Shown piece after piece: positions 1-8,960 of a stretch of DNA of 64,000 nucleotides. The translations under genes were made by a program, and so were the position numbers. The DNA comes from Acanthosoma haemorrhoidale (taxonomy: Eukaryota > Arthropoda > Insecta > Hemiptera > Acanthosomatidae), in assembly GCA_930367205.1 (NCBI GenBank), contig OV884015.1:104782509-104846508 (forward strand). Direction: 5' to 3'. Every line of letters starts with the position of its first letter. The stretch's first letter is position 1. The notes below the pieces were generated by a model. It saw only the letters and a program-made list of their open reading frames with translations, made no database searches and was not told where the DNA came from.

Positions 1-1
1 G

Positions 2-433
2 AGTCAAGGGAAACTGAGACGACTGGAACTCTTCCCTGAGCAGGCGGAGAGCGAGCTCGACAGTACGGACGAAGAAGACGACCTAGAACTCGTACCGATG
101 GCAAGCTCAGATGATGACGAGGAGGAAGGAGAGGGAGACAACCACATGACCCCACCAAATACATTGGCCACTAGCTCCCCAAAAGGAAAGGGCCCAATGC
201 CGTGGCAAGTAGTAGAAACGGCGGGAAGACCCAGTGTCCTACCAAGAGGTCTAGAACCGGTCCCACCAACCGCGCGAGACAGACCCCTTCCTGAAGCCAG
301 CATACCGGAGGAGATTGAAGAAAGTACCCTCGAACCCTCTGATGACCCCCTGGACCCGACGTGGGAACCTGAACTTCTACCAGCCCTTCCCACCCACCAA
401 AGTTCGTACAACCTACGGAATCCAAGGAAGTAA
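2..433 (+). CDS. Element A: C-terminal end of a gypsy-type polyprotein (partial)
   Basis: An open frame runs in from the left edge and stops with TAA at 431-433. It is rich in Asp/Glu (a D-D-D-E-E-E-G-E-G stretch near position 110) and Pro, and ends in Y-N-L-R-N-P-R-K, which resembles the extreme C-terminus of Ty3/gypsy Pol polyproteins downstream of integrase. No catalytic domain lies inside the window, so the assignment rests on this tail plus the polypurine tract and LTR that follow at 731-744. GC content is clearly higher than in the AT-rich surroundings, consistent with a recent arrival. It could instead be the tail of another retroelement protein. Confidence 0.55.
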   Translation, partial: SQGKLRRLELFPEQAESELDSTDEEDDLELVPMASSDDDEEEGEGDNHMTPPNTLATSSPKGKGPMPWQVVETAGRPSVLPRGLEPVPPTARDRPLPEASIPEEIEESTLEPSDDPLDPTWEPELLPALPTHQSSYNLRNPRK

Positions 434-460
434 TGACGGATGGGGTTTCAGGAGGACTGA

Positions 461-649
461 TGCTGGTGGTGGAGCGGGATTGAAACATTGATAGGATTAC
501 TGCAAGTAATCGGCCTTGCCTGGCTGGGATACCGCTGGCGTGCCCGACGTCAACCCCGAGAGGAGTCCAACCCTACAGCGGCCCAGGTGATTATTCGTTA
601 CCCGAAGGAACAAGAGCCTGTCCCGTCTACAAATAACGGGGAGGAGTGA
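461..649 (+). CDS. Element A: short open frame with one hydrophobic segment
   Basis: After the polyprotein stop, the same frame reopens for about 63 codons with no obvious ATG. It encodes a hydrophobic stretch (I-G-L-L-Q-V-I-G-L-A-W-L-G) followed by a basic patch (Y-R-W-R-A-R-R) and a polar acidic tail ending in N-N-G-E-E. This single-membrane-anchor layout resembles the end of a membrane glycoprotein. It may be the last piece of an env-like frame or a chance ORF. No family is recognised and the true start is unknown. Confidence 0.3.
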   Translation, partial: CWWWSGIETLIGLLQVIGLAWLGYRWRARRQPREESNPTAAQVIIRYPKEQEPVPSTNNGEE

Positions 650-923
650 GTGAAGGTGACAGTGAATAGTTCAGTGCCACGTACCCCCGAGGATATTTAG
701 TGAAAAGAGCCGATGATAGTCGCCTCTTTTGTAAAGAAGGGGGTGTTGTAACCGTTCTGAAATGGAACAAACGGTTGTTGTACAGTTAGTTATGAAATAA
801 TTGTATTATTTGAGGTTTCCATTAATGTTCTATCATTTTGCAACCTGCTGTTAATTTTAGATTTAAGTATCGATTTTACATGTGATTTTTTTTTCGAAAA
901 AAAAGTTTTAGAGGTGTTATCCA

Positions 924-1085
924 TGTTAGGTTGGTAACATTTGTAAGTTATAACCTGAACCTGGTTGTTACCTCCAGAGCTTTGTATGTATATAAACCGA
1001 TTGCTAATGTTGTGATGCGTGTGTGAACTGATTAATAAACTTGGTTCTTTTGTTAACTTGTGTTGTTACTTATTACATCCAAACA
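924..1085 (+). repeat. 5' LTR of element C
   Basis: 162 bp beginning TGTTAGGTTGG and ending CATCCAAACA. It matches 4664-4825 with a single visible mismatch. It contains TATATAAA at about 990 as a likely TATA box and AATAAA near 1034 as a likely polyadenylation signal. Confidence 0.92.
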
Positions 1086-1096
1086 TGGCGCAGTCG
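1086..1096 (+). other. Element C primer-binding site (candidate)
   Basis: TGGCGCAGTCG begins at the base after the 5' LTR. Sequences of this form follow LTRs of gypsy-type insect elements and can pair with the 3' end of a serine tRNA (CGCA-CCA type). The match beyond 11 nt is poor, so the tRNA identity is inferred. Confidence 0.55.
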
Positions 1097-1134
1097 TTTT
1101 AGTTTAAACTGAACAAACGGACGTGATATTAGCC

Positions 1135-1242
1135 ATGGAGTTCAACAAACCCTCAGAATTCGACGTCAACGTGGATAACCTCTCCGAGAGCTTTAGAAGA
1201 TTCCGGACTGAAATAGAAATAAGAAGAAGAAATAAGAAATAA
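1135..1242 (+). pseudogene. Element C: gag N-terminal stub
   Basis: ATG at 1135 opens M-E-F-N-K-P-S-E-F-D and runs about 24 gag-like residues. From about 1206 it enters an A/G-rich filler (AAG/AAAT runs) and stops at 1240. Element D gag starts similarly (M-E-F-K-P-P-A-E-L). The remainder of this gag lies downstream on the opposite strand, so this stub marks the left break of the inversion. Confidence 0.7.
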
Positions 1243-2388
1243 GAAAGAAGAAATAGAAGTAAGAAATACTGGGACAGTAACCTTGTCTATCCGACGAAGA
1301 AGTCCAAGCTCAACACACGAACGTAGTCCCAGAAGTGGTGTTCTGTCATCATTCACTATCATGAACGGGGCGTTTATTTTCACACTGTCTTTTTGAAGAT
1401 CAAGATCAACAGAGCCGATCGGTCGAACAACAAATCCACCAACGGATTCAAGAAGTACATCAGTTTTTCTTATATTTAAGCCAGCATCAAGTTTCTGAAG
1501 AGCAGTAGTTGTTATAACATTAACTTGGGATCCAGTATCGAGTTTAAATTCAATCGGTTGATCGTTAATTTTAAGCAAGGCCAGCCATTCATCTTTCCCC
1601 TGAGTGATAGCATCACAGGCACACAGGTTTAAAGAATCCAACTTAAAAACATCATTACTCAACTCCACCACTTCATGAGCCAGTCGAATGCGATTATTAC
1701 GCTTATTTCCGATGCATTGTTTTGCAAAATGATTGAATTTTTTACAGTAGGAACACTGCTTACCAAATGCTGGGCACCGTCCTTTAGCGTGGTTGATGCC
1801 ACAGCGATCACAAGCATATAAACTATCCTGACGGTCCCGGAGCTCTGGTGGTCTTTTCATTTGTGGCTTCCGATTTACTTCGAGTATCTCCGTCGACGTA
1901 TCAATCGATGTTTTCACTGGAGGTGGTGCTTTTAAAATTTTCATGTTGAGCTCTGCCATCTCGACTGTTTTACAAAAATTAACTGTTTTTTCCAATAAAG
2001 GGTCCTCTCTCAAAAGTCTTTCTTGAGTACTTTTGTCATAAAGTCCAAGAATTATTTGGGATTTTAGCAATTTTTCTTCTTGTTCACCGAATTCACAAGG
2101 CGCTACTAGTGATTTTAGATCAGTAAAATACCGTTCAAATGGTTCATTTGCTGCTTGCTTTCTGCTAAAAAATCTATAAATCACCATTGTCTCATTTTTC
2201 CGTGGGGTGCAATGCTTTTCTAGGACGTCTAAAATAGAAATTACTGTTTCATTACCTGGTTTTAACGTCGTGATTGTGGAGTAAAGTTTTAAACCATCGG
2301 ATCCCAATAAGTTTTTCAGTCTCGCTACTTGGACCTCTCGCGATTTCTTATCAGTCTCTGTGGCTACAAAATACAATATTAAATTCAA
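1153..2388 (-). pseudogene. Element C: inverted gag-protease fragment
   Basis: A 411-codon minus-strand frame. From about residue 6 it reads as Ty3/gypsy gag, then two zinc knuckles (C-D-R-C-G-I-N-H-A-K-G-R-C and C-S-Y-C-K-K-F-N-H-F-A-K-Q-C, near 1830-1735), then an aspartic protease with F-K-L-D-T-G-S near 1545 and L-L-G-L-R near 1325. It therefore lies antisense to the LTRs and to pol of the same element. The real gag-pro sequence appears to end near 1270; the last 40 or so codons come from A/G-rich filler and the antisense of the forward gag stub. The frame is intact despite being inverted, so the rearrangement is young. Confidence 0.88.
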
Positions 2389-3011
2389 TTCTGAGAAAGT
2401 TCAATATTTTGTTAACGAAGTCAAATATCTCGGGTTTTTATTTAATAAGCATGGTCATAGACCTGACTCGCAAAGAATTCAATCAATAATAAATTTAGAG
2501 CCACCAAAAAATGTTAAAGACCTTCAAAAAATTTTGGGAATGGTTAATTTTTTAAGAAACTTCATACCTAATCTCTCTGATTTAATAGCCCCTTTTACAT
2601 CCTTACTTAAAAAAGAATCCGTTTGGCTTTGGACTAAATCTCATGATGAAAATTTTAATAAATTAAAATCTGTTATCTCAAATATAACATTACTTGCTTC
2701 TTTTGACCCTGTTAAGACCATTGAGATACAAGCTGACTCTAGTAATTATGCTGTTGGTTGCTCATTAATACAAGAAGGAAAGCCTGTTTTGTATGCTAGC
2801 AGAACTCTTAACTGCTTGTGAACAAGAATATGCACAAATTGAAAAAGAACTCCTTGCTATAACATTTGCATTCAAAAAACTCCACAACTTTGTTTATGGA
2901 CACCCTAATGTGATTGTTTACACAGATCATGCTCCCCTAACGTCTATTATACAAAAGGATATCAACAAAATAACAAATAATCGACTCAGACGGCTTAGAT
3001 TGAAAATTTAA
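2360..3011 (+). pseudogene. Element C: RT thumb and RNase H, frameshifted
   Basis: The frame enters at the RT connection/thumb (Y-L-G-F-L-F-N-K-H-G, then L-G-M-V-N-F-L-R-N-F-I-P near 2545) with no fingers, palm or Y-x-D-D upstream. RNase H follows (I-Q-A-D-S-S-N-Y-A-V-G near 2730, then E-K-E-L-L-A-I near 2850 and Y-T-D-H-A-P-L near 2925). A one-base shift near 2810 moves the reading from frame 2 to frame 3, and a TAA at 3009-3011 interrupts it before integrase. This is pol debris and is not translatable as one protein. Confidence 0.85.
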
Positions 3012-3050
3012 CCATATAACTTTGAGCTTAAGTATCTCCCAGGGAGGTCT

Positions 3051-4460
3051 ATGGTTATTGCTGACTTATTGTCAAGGAATATTATTGCAGGAAATGTTGC
3101 AGATGATGCGTCAATGAGGGATGTTGTACACACCGTAGGTGTTTTATTTGATTGCTCTGACCAGCAACTTATACATTTAAAATCCGAAACAAATTTGGAT
3201 GAAACGTTAAATCAAATTATCAAGTACTACAGTAGTGGTTGGCCAAAATCTCTAAAATGTAGTGGAGATCTAGCTCATTATTTTAATATAAGAAATAGTA
3301 TCACAGTAGAAAATGGCTTAATATATTATGATGAAAGGTTGGTTGTTCCCCCGTTGTGTAGAAAAAACATTTTGAACTTACTGCATGAAACACATCTTGG
3401 CCTTAACAAGATCAAGGAAAAAATAAAACAATTCTTTTACTGGCCTGGCATTCTGTCTGATGTGACAAACCTTGTAAATTCTTGTACCGTTTGTCAAAGA
3501 TTCCAAAGGTCCAATATTAAAGAACCTCTGCTCCCTTATGAGATACCACCCATCCCATTCTATAAAGTTAGTATGGATATTCTTGAATTTCGTAACATGC
3601 ACTATTTGGTTGTGGTGGACTACTATTCTAGATGGGTTGAGTTAAAGAAACTCAAAGACAAAACGTCATCGTCATTAATAGAGTGTCTAAAGCCAATTTT
3701 CGCCTCTTACGGAATCCCCAAAATCATAGTCGCTGACAATAATCCATTTAGCTCTTTTGAATTTCAAAAATTTTCAGACCAGTGGAATTTCGTCATAACA
3801 ACATCGAGTCCCCATTATCCCAAATGTAACGGTCTTGCAGAAAAAGCAGTAGGGTTGATGAAATCCATGCTAAAAAAATGTCACCATGAAAATGATGACT
3901 TAGATCTATATTTACTTAACTACAGAAATTCTCCTGTTGCAGGATTACAATATTCACCTTCCCAACTCCTTCAGAGTAGGACTCTTAGATCAAAACTTCC
4001 TATAAGAGATAGCTGTCTGGCACCTCATGTTGTTGATGATCCACAAGTTTATGATAAAAATTCTCAAAAGACCTATTATAATGAGCACAGCAGAAAATCA
4101 GTAGAATTTAACGAGGGTGATAATGTTTTAGTACAAGACAAGTATACTAAGTTGTGGGAAAGAGCACTCATTGTTAAAAAGCTTAAATTTAGGTCATATT
4201 TGCTAAACATTAACGGCAAAATCTATAGGCGCAATTCAGTATTTATTAAGAAATACAATGCTCCTCCATCAGAGGATGCTGAATACAAACATAAAGATTT
4301 TGATTTTGACGAAACTGTTGATGTCTCGAATAATGTAAACATAGATAGGACTGTTGAAGATTTAAATAACTCTGGTTGTTCCTTGCCATTGAATTTACCT
4401 GACTCTATTACTACTAGATCAGGTAGAGTAATTAAAAAACCAGAAAGGTTAGATTTGTAA
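3051..4460 (+). CDS. Element C: integrase with C-terminal extension
   Basis: 469 codons in frame with the RNase H piece after the TAA at 3009. It opens with the end of RNase H (A-D-L-L-S-R-N), then an HHCC-type zinc domain (H-E-T-H-L-G-L near 3390 and C-T-V-C near 3484), then the DDE core: D in S-M-D-I-L-E (about 3575), D in V-A-D-N-N-P-F (about 3735) and E in G-L-A-E-K-A-V (about 3837). The tail is polar and ends after T-T-R-S-G-R-V. All three catalytic residues are present. The first in-frame ATG is used only by convention, because retroelement integrase is cut from a polyprotein. Confidence 0.85.
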   Translation: MVIADLLSRNIIAGNVADDASMRDVVHTVGVLFDCSDQQLIHLKSETNLDETLNQIIKYYSSGWPKSLKCSGDLAHYFNIRNSITVENGLIYYDERLVVPPLCRKNILNLLHETHLGLNKIKEKIKQFFYWPGILSDVTNLVNSCTVCQRFQRSNIKEPLLPYEIPPIPFYKVSMDILEFRNMHYLVVVDYYSRWVELKKLKDKTSSSLIECLKPIFASYGIPKIIVADNNPFSSFEFQKFSDQWNFVITTSSPHYPKCNGLAEKAVGLMKSMLKKCHHENDDLDLYLLNYRNSPVAGLQYSPSQLLQSRTLRSKLPIRDSCLAPHVVDDPQVYDKNSQKTYYNEHSRKSVEFNEGDNVLVQDKYTKLWERALIVKKLKFRSYLLNINGKIYRRNSVFIKKYNAPPSEDAEYKHKDFDFDETVDVSNNVNIDRTVEDLNNSGCSLPLNLPDSITTRSGRVIKKPERLDL

Positions 4461-4663
4461 TGTTTGTATTTGTAAGCTCTTGCTCTGTAATTTTGTGGTT
4501 AAACCTTTATTTTCTAATAAGTATTTTTTTTATTATTCTTTATTTTATTGTAATTACTTCCAAATAATTTGTTACAAATTAGATCATAAGTTACATACTA
4601 TATGAACATGATTGTAATGTATACTATATTTTTATTTTTGTATTTAAAACTTAAGGAGGGGGA

Positions 4664-4825
4664 TGTTAGGTTGGTAACATTTGTAAGTTATAACCTGAAC
4701 CTGGTTGTTACCTCCAGAGCTTTGTATGTATATAAACCGATTGCTAATGTTGTGATGCGTGTGTGAATTGATTAATAAACTTGGTTCTTTTGTTAACTTG
4801 TGTTGTTACTTATTACATCCAAACA
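4664..4825 (+). repeat. 3' LTR of element C
   Basis: 162 bp, the partner of the LTR at 924-1085. It is preceded by a purine tract (AAGGAGGGGGA, 4653-4663) that would prime plus-strand synthesis, and followed by the second copy of the ATCCA target duplication at 4826-4830. Confidence 0.92.
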
Positions 4826-4935
4826 ATCCATATTCCCTGTCATTATTTTCCTAAATCCGTGTGAAGTTCCTTTAGCTCGCCAACCATCCTTTTCAGCGTT
4901 CCTCGACGAGTCTAGGAAGGAGCCAGGGGTTACAG

Positions 4936-5809
4936 TGCATTTAAAATTTTGTCATGCAAGTGTGAGTAAATGTTAAAAATAATTAAAGAAAGATTTTATT
5001 GTGTTAATTTAAGAAAGTTCTTTAAAAACCTGTCATAATTGTAAAATAAATAAATCATCAATTAAATCAATAGTACCGTATCAGCCAATAATTCCTAAAA
5101 TGAAGCTAGAAATTATATCTATAGATTATTTGGGTCCTTTTATTAATAATAAAAATTATAAATATTTACTAGTGGCAATAGACAATTTTACTAAGTATAT
5201 TAAAATCTATCCAACAAAAAGAGCAAATATAACAGGTGCAATAACATCGTTAAATACATTTATTCAGGAAATAGGCATACCACAAAAATGTTTGAGTGAT
5301 AACGCCACTTGTTTTACATTGGACAAATTTTTAAGCAAAAATAAAAAAGTTAGAATCCTTACTTCAATGAGACATCCACAAGGAAATGTTTCAGAACGGG
5401 TTAACCAAGATATTTTAAAATATCTTAAGACTTCTCATAAATGAAAACCATAAAGAATGGTTAAGTCAAATTAAAAAGATAGAATCTACAATAAATAGTC
5501 TATATCATACAACTAGCAATATTACACCAATTCAAGCTTTTTTCAAAGTAGAACCATTACGCTTTTGGTCAGTATACATTGGAGACAACCCAAAGAAATC
5601 ACAATTCAATGATCCTGAAGAAATAAATAAATTTACACATGAAAGATTAAATAAACTAACTAAAATAACTTTTACCTATTTTTGAAGGGCCATATAAAAT
5701 TGTTAACCAAGTTAGTAAATCCACTTTCATAATAGCAGATGATAGAGAAAATATTCGTGAAATGTTCCACGCGACACTGTTAAAACCTTATTATGAAAAT
5801 GTCAATTAA
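4936..5809 (+). pseudogene. Element B copy 1: integrase remnant
   Basis: Begins at the base where element A ends. It matches the integrase of copies 2 and 3 from the zinc-domain region on. The DDE core gives D in S-I-D-Y-L-G-P-F (about 5120), D in L-S-D-N-A-T-C-F and E in N-V-S-E-R-V-N. The best open stretch is 5100-5444; a stop and shift follow, and further coding is recognisable to about 5805. The zinc domain (4940-5090) is shortened. Upstream pol lies beyond element A, left of the window. Confidence 0.75.
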
Positions 5810-6023
5810 GCGATGTAAATACTTGAATGTTAAAATATTGTATTGTACAATTACATTTGGAAACATGTAAAATTTTGGTGACACATAATTTGATATTGTA
5901 ATTTAGTTGTAAGCAAATACAAATTGTTAAAGTGCTAGAAAAGTGAAAGTAAATTAAAAGTGAAGTGAAATAAAATCTTTTATCGACAGGCTCAAAAATT
6001 TTTTAAATCTGAGCGGACCTGAA

Positions 6024-6683
6024 TGTTGTAAACCCTATGATGTTGCTTTTGATTTGAAATTAGCAGGCATAAAAGAGCGGTAAACGACCCGTGGATCATG
6101 GTTAGGAATGTATGGACACTATTTGCTGCCGTTGTATAATATTAATATTTGTCATAAATAATATCAATGGTATAAGTCAAATATTTTATTACTAGGATTT
6201 GTTAACTTTAAAATAAGAAAAGTTAAAATGTATGAGAACTGGGATCAGAAGAAAGAAGGATGAAAAAATCGAGAAGGCAAGGAAAAAGACAAGTGCAAAA
6301 GGACAAAAGAGCGGGAGGCCGGCTTGTTCTTTTTGATCTTCCCAGGAGACAAGCATATGGAAGAACAGTAGATGGTAGAAGAGTTGTAAAAGAAGAAGGA
6401 TTGAAATGGTAGCAGTGGACGTTTACTGATAGCGTGGCACAACAGCAACAAAGGAAGAACAAAGAAAACAAAAGGACATAAAAATTAGTAAATATTAAGG
6501 TAAAATAGAAAATTTGTTTTAACATTATAATTATGTCACTGACGTGCTTATATATATAATAAATTAATGAATAGTTTTGTAATTCAACAATTTTTCTTTT
6601 GCCAGAATTCTTTTTTATATTAACAGAACCTTCAAAACCTCAGATTAAATTTAAAATTAATCAAAATAGATAAAAACATAACA
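6024..6683 (+). repeat. Element B copy 1: 3' LTR
   Basis: Starts TGTTGTAAACCC at 6024 and ends AAACATAACA at 6683, about 660 bp. It is followed by ATAC (6684-6687), the same 4 bp that flank both ends of copies 2 and 3. The next base pairs belong to the intron of gene 0. Confidence 0.72.
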
Positions 6684-6687
6684 ATAC

Positions 6688-7433
6688 ATACATCATTTTA
6701 GCATTTCTTTATACCATTAATTAATATACAGTCCATTGCATCATTCCTTTACTTACCAGCACAGCCCATGTAACATTTAAGGTGGTAATATCTGAACCTA
6801 TTTACATTAGGTGATAACACAGAACTCCCCATAGCAAAACACCCTCGGTAACCTTATGATAGCTCAGCTTTTACTGATTTATCATCTTTTAAAATTATAG
6901 GTTTCAGAAATTTTCACGAAAACATACAACCACTTGTTATTCTTTCCCTAAAAAATGAAAAATGTTATGAAATATATTTTAACAAAATTATTCGGTTGCC
7001 AAAAGAACTTTTAAATAGTTCAGAACGAAGCGGTTAGCCTCCACATAAGCTGCGATAAAGAAACTGGTGCTGGATTGTAATGTCGTTAAGAAACCTAAAT
7101 CTTTCCCAGGGACTTTTAAATGGAACAAGATTAGGTGTGCATATATGAACGAAAATTACTCCGATTTGGAAATCATTATGGGCAAAAGGATAGGCCAAGG
7201 GGTTTTGATTTCTAGAATCTTTCATCATCGGAGACTACTCCATATTGCCGAATCAGTAGAACTCTGATCAATTATTCTAGGAAAAGCTGTAAACCCATCA
7301 TTTAAAGGTGGTAAAGCTTTCTAACTAGGGAAACTAGGGAAAAAATGTACCATTAAGTATTGTTATATTACATGGGGATCTTAGCTCAAAAACTAACAAA
7401 ACCAAATTTTAAGGTGATTTTGAAAAAACTTAC
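6688..7433. other. Intron of gene 0 (no gene seen)
   Basis: Non-coding sequence repeated at 19500-20328 and 35420-36249, and in diverged form around 59420-59560. Short open frames on both strands near 7034-7267 are conserved between copies only because the whole block was duplicated; I see no domain in them. Confidence 0.5.
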
Positions 7434-8436
7434 AGTCAAATTCTTCTTTAATTTCTTGTTTTACCGCCTCAGAACATTCCTTTGGGTCTGTGAACATAAA
7501 CAATCAAAATTCTAGGAAATATGAACAGGTAAGTCTTTCTATTTAATATGATTAAATAAATTATTCAAGAATACATTTAATGATTTCAATGTATTTTCAT
7601 AATTTTCTCACTAACTACAGATTTAAGATTCAAAAATCTCATTACTATTGCAGCCATGACCCGTATACTACTGCTAAGGTGACCAGCTTTTTAATCATAA
7701 ATAAAAGTAACTATTTATGCATTGCAAAATTAATACGCTATAATCTGTTACACCTTTAAAAACTGTTATCAACCCCCTTATTGATTCGGGCCATTCTTCG
7801 ATATGTTGAAAACATGTTTGGTCTCCAGTGCGAAGAGTATGCATCTCATAATCTCATCTGAAGAATCAGCATGTCAAATACCAATGCATTAAACCACACA
7901 CAAAGGATCGGCTCTGCAACAATCGAATATGGAGATTCACAGAGCAGCCTTCAAATATGAAAAAGAAGGATATTTTTTGAAAGGGACAGTACTAATAAAA
8001 GAATGGCCCTAAAAAAGAACAATTGGTCGCCTTAACTACCATGTTAATAGAATTCGTGAAACTCTTTATCTCAACAAAACATGCACACTTATTACACTTT
8101 CCACCTGCAAAATAATGGTTGGAATACGTAGAGGATGCTGATCGCATCAGTAACTTGAGCCAAAATAATTTCTAGCAAGGGAATAATCACTATTAGACAG
8201 CTAGAGAAGTGTGTCCTTCCCTTTAACAGCTCATTACACATTTGATTGAGATAGGACAGATCAATTTTAACTATTAACAATAAATCAGATGAACAGTAGA
8301 TCTGTGTTCTCTTGATGAGAAAAAAAGGAATTCTCCATTGACAGGGGGCAAAAATATGTTTGATGTTTTATAAATAATTTATTGCTTTCGCAGAGAGGAG
8401 TCAAATACAAAAATGTTATTTACCTGTTTTATCCAT
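7434..8436 (-). CDS. C2H2 zinc-finger gene 0: first two coding exons (partial gene)
   Basis: Two exons are visible. Exon 1 (8436-8424) is ATG GAT AAA ACA G followed by donor GTAAAT. Exon 2 (7487-7434, 54 nt) follows acceptor TTCACAG and ends before donor GTAAGT. Both junctions are phase 1, so the start reads M-D-K-T-D-P-K-E-C-S-E-A-V-K-Q-E-I-K-E-E-F-D. It contains I-K-E-E, a psi-K-x-E SUMO-acceptor consensus. The same two exons occur at genes 1 and 2, and in diverged form at gene 3, where finger exons follow downstream. For gene 0 these would lie left of the window, beyond the nested elements A, B and C. Intron 1 is 936 bp and contains no other signal I recognise. This could be a dead copy, since its remaining exons cannot be seen. 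Confidence 0.62.
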
Positions 8437-8881
8437 CGCAATTAAAATAAATATTTTAACAGATATAAAAATCAAGAACAGATACAACAAGTACAATAAA
8501 ATAACAAAGGGAGCAATAACTGACCACATTGGTTTATCCTTCAGGAACGAATCGGCACGTGAACATTGAATCGAGCTCAGTCCAAAGAGCTATCTCTGCC
8601 CCAGTCAGCCAGGAAACAGGAAGCGTAGGAGTTCGGGGAGCTGAGGCCTTATTTTTCGTCCACGAACAGGCTTCTGGAGGATGTAGGATTGCTAAATAAA
8701 GGCCAAATCGGCCTCGGGGGGAGATCTCCCGACTGAAGGCTCTCGAGGAACACTGTTCGTAGCAGCGGTTGAACCTTCAGGAATAATAAACATGTGAATG
8801 TGTTGTTATGCTCCTAACTTGATTTAATAAAGTTATATACAATGACTGGAGACTTAATTAATAATTCAATATAATACAACA

Positions 8882-8899
8882 TGGTGTCAGGTGAAATCC
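8882..8899 (+). other. Element D primer-binding site (candidate)
   Basis: TGGTGTCAGGTGAAATCC directly follows the LTR end. The same sequence follows the LTR in copies 2 (21774) and 3 (37695). Primer tRNA not identified. Confidence 0.5.
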
Positions 8900-8960
8900 T
8901 AGTTATTTAATAAAGTGAATAAGTGTCACAGTGGTAGGTTACAACCAACCGCGTTGTGTG

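Larger units (their letters stand above)
924..4825 (+). mobile_element. Element C: Ty3/gypsy retrotransposon with inverted gag-protease segment
   Basis: A complete LTR-bounded insertion of 3.9 kb with two 162-bp LTRs that differ at one position (C at 1028, T at the matching base near 4768). A 5-bp target duplication ATCCA flanks it (919-923 and 4826-4830). A primer-binding-like TGGCGCAGTCG follows the 5' LTR and a purine tract precedes the 3' LTR. The order inside is abnormal: gag start forward (1135-1242), gag/protease on the minus strand (about 2373-1270), then pol from the RT thumb through RNase H and integrase forward (2360-4460). RT fingers and palm are missing, so this copy cannot be autonomous. 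Near-identical LTRs point to a recent insertion. Confidence 0.9.
744..4934 (+). repeat. 3' LTR of element A, split by element C
   Basis: A purine-rich tract (GTAAAGAAGGGGG, 731-743) is followed by TGTTGTAACC at 744. The matching end is GGGTTACA at 4927-4934, so the LTR has short inverted ends TGTTGTAACC / GGGTTACA. It is interrupted after 923 by element C, and its right part resumes at 4831. Without the insertion and the duplicated 5 bp it is about 284 bp. Directly after 4934 the sequence becomes integrase coding sequence of element B, so A itself sits inside B. The 5' LTR of A lies outside the window. Confidence 0.7.

Noticed and set aside
6223..6525. Minus-strand frames of 68-100 codons rich in Phe/Leu/Cys, repeated at 19082, 34918 and 15770
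   Set aside because: They lie inside the LTRs of element B and vary in frame between copies; hydrophobic only because of T-rich antisense.
7034..7267. Overlapping 64-66 codon frames on both strands, repeated at 19897 and 35849
   Set aside because: Intron sequence copied with the genes. The diverged gene 3 counterpart does not keep either frame.
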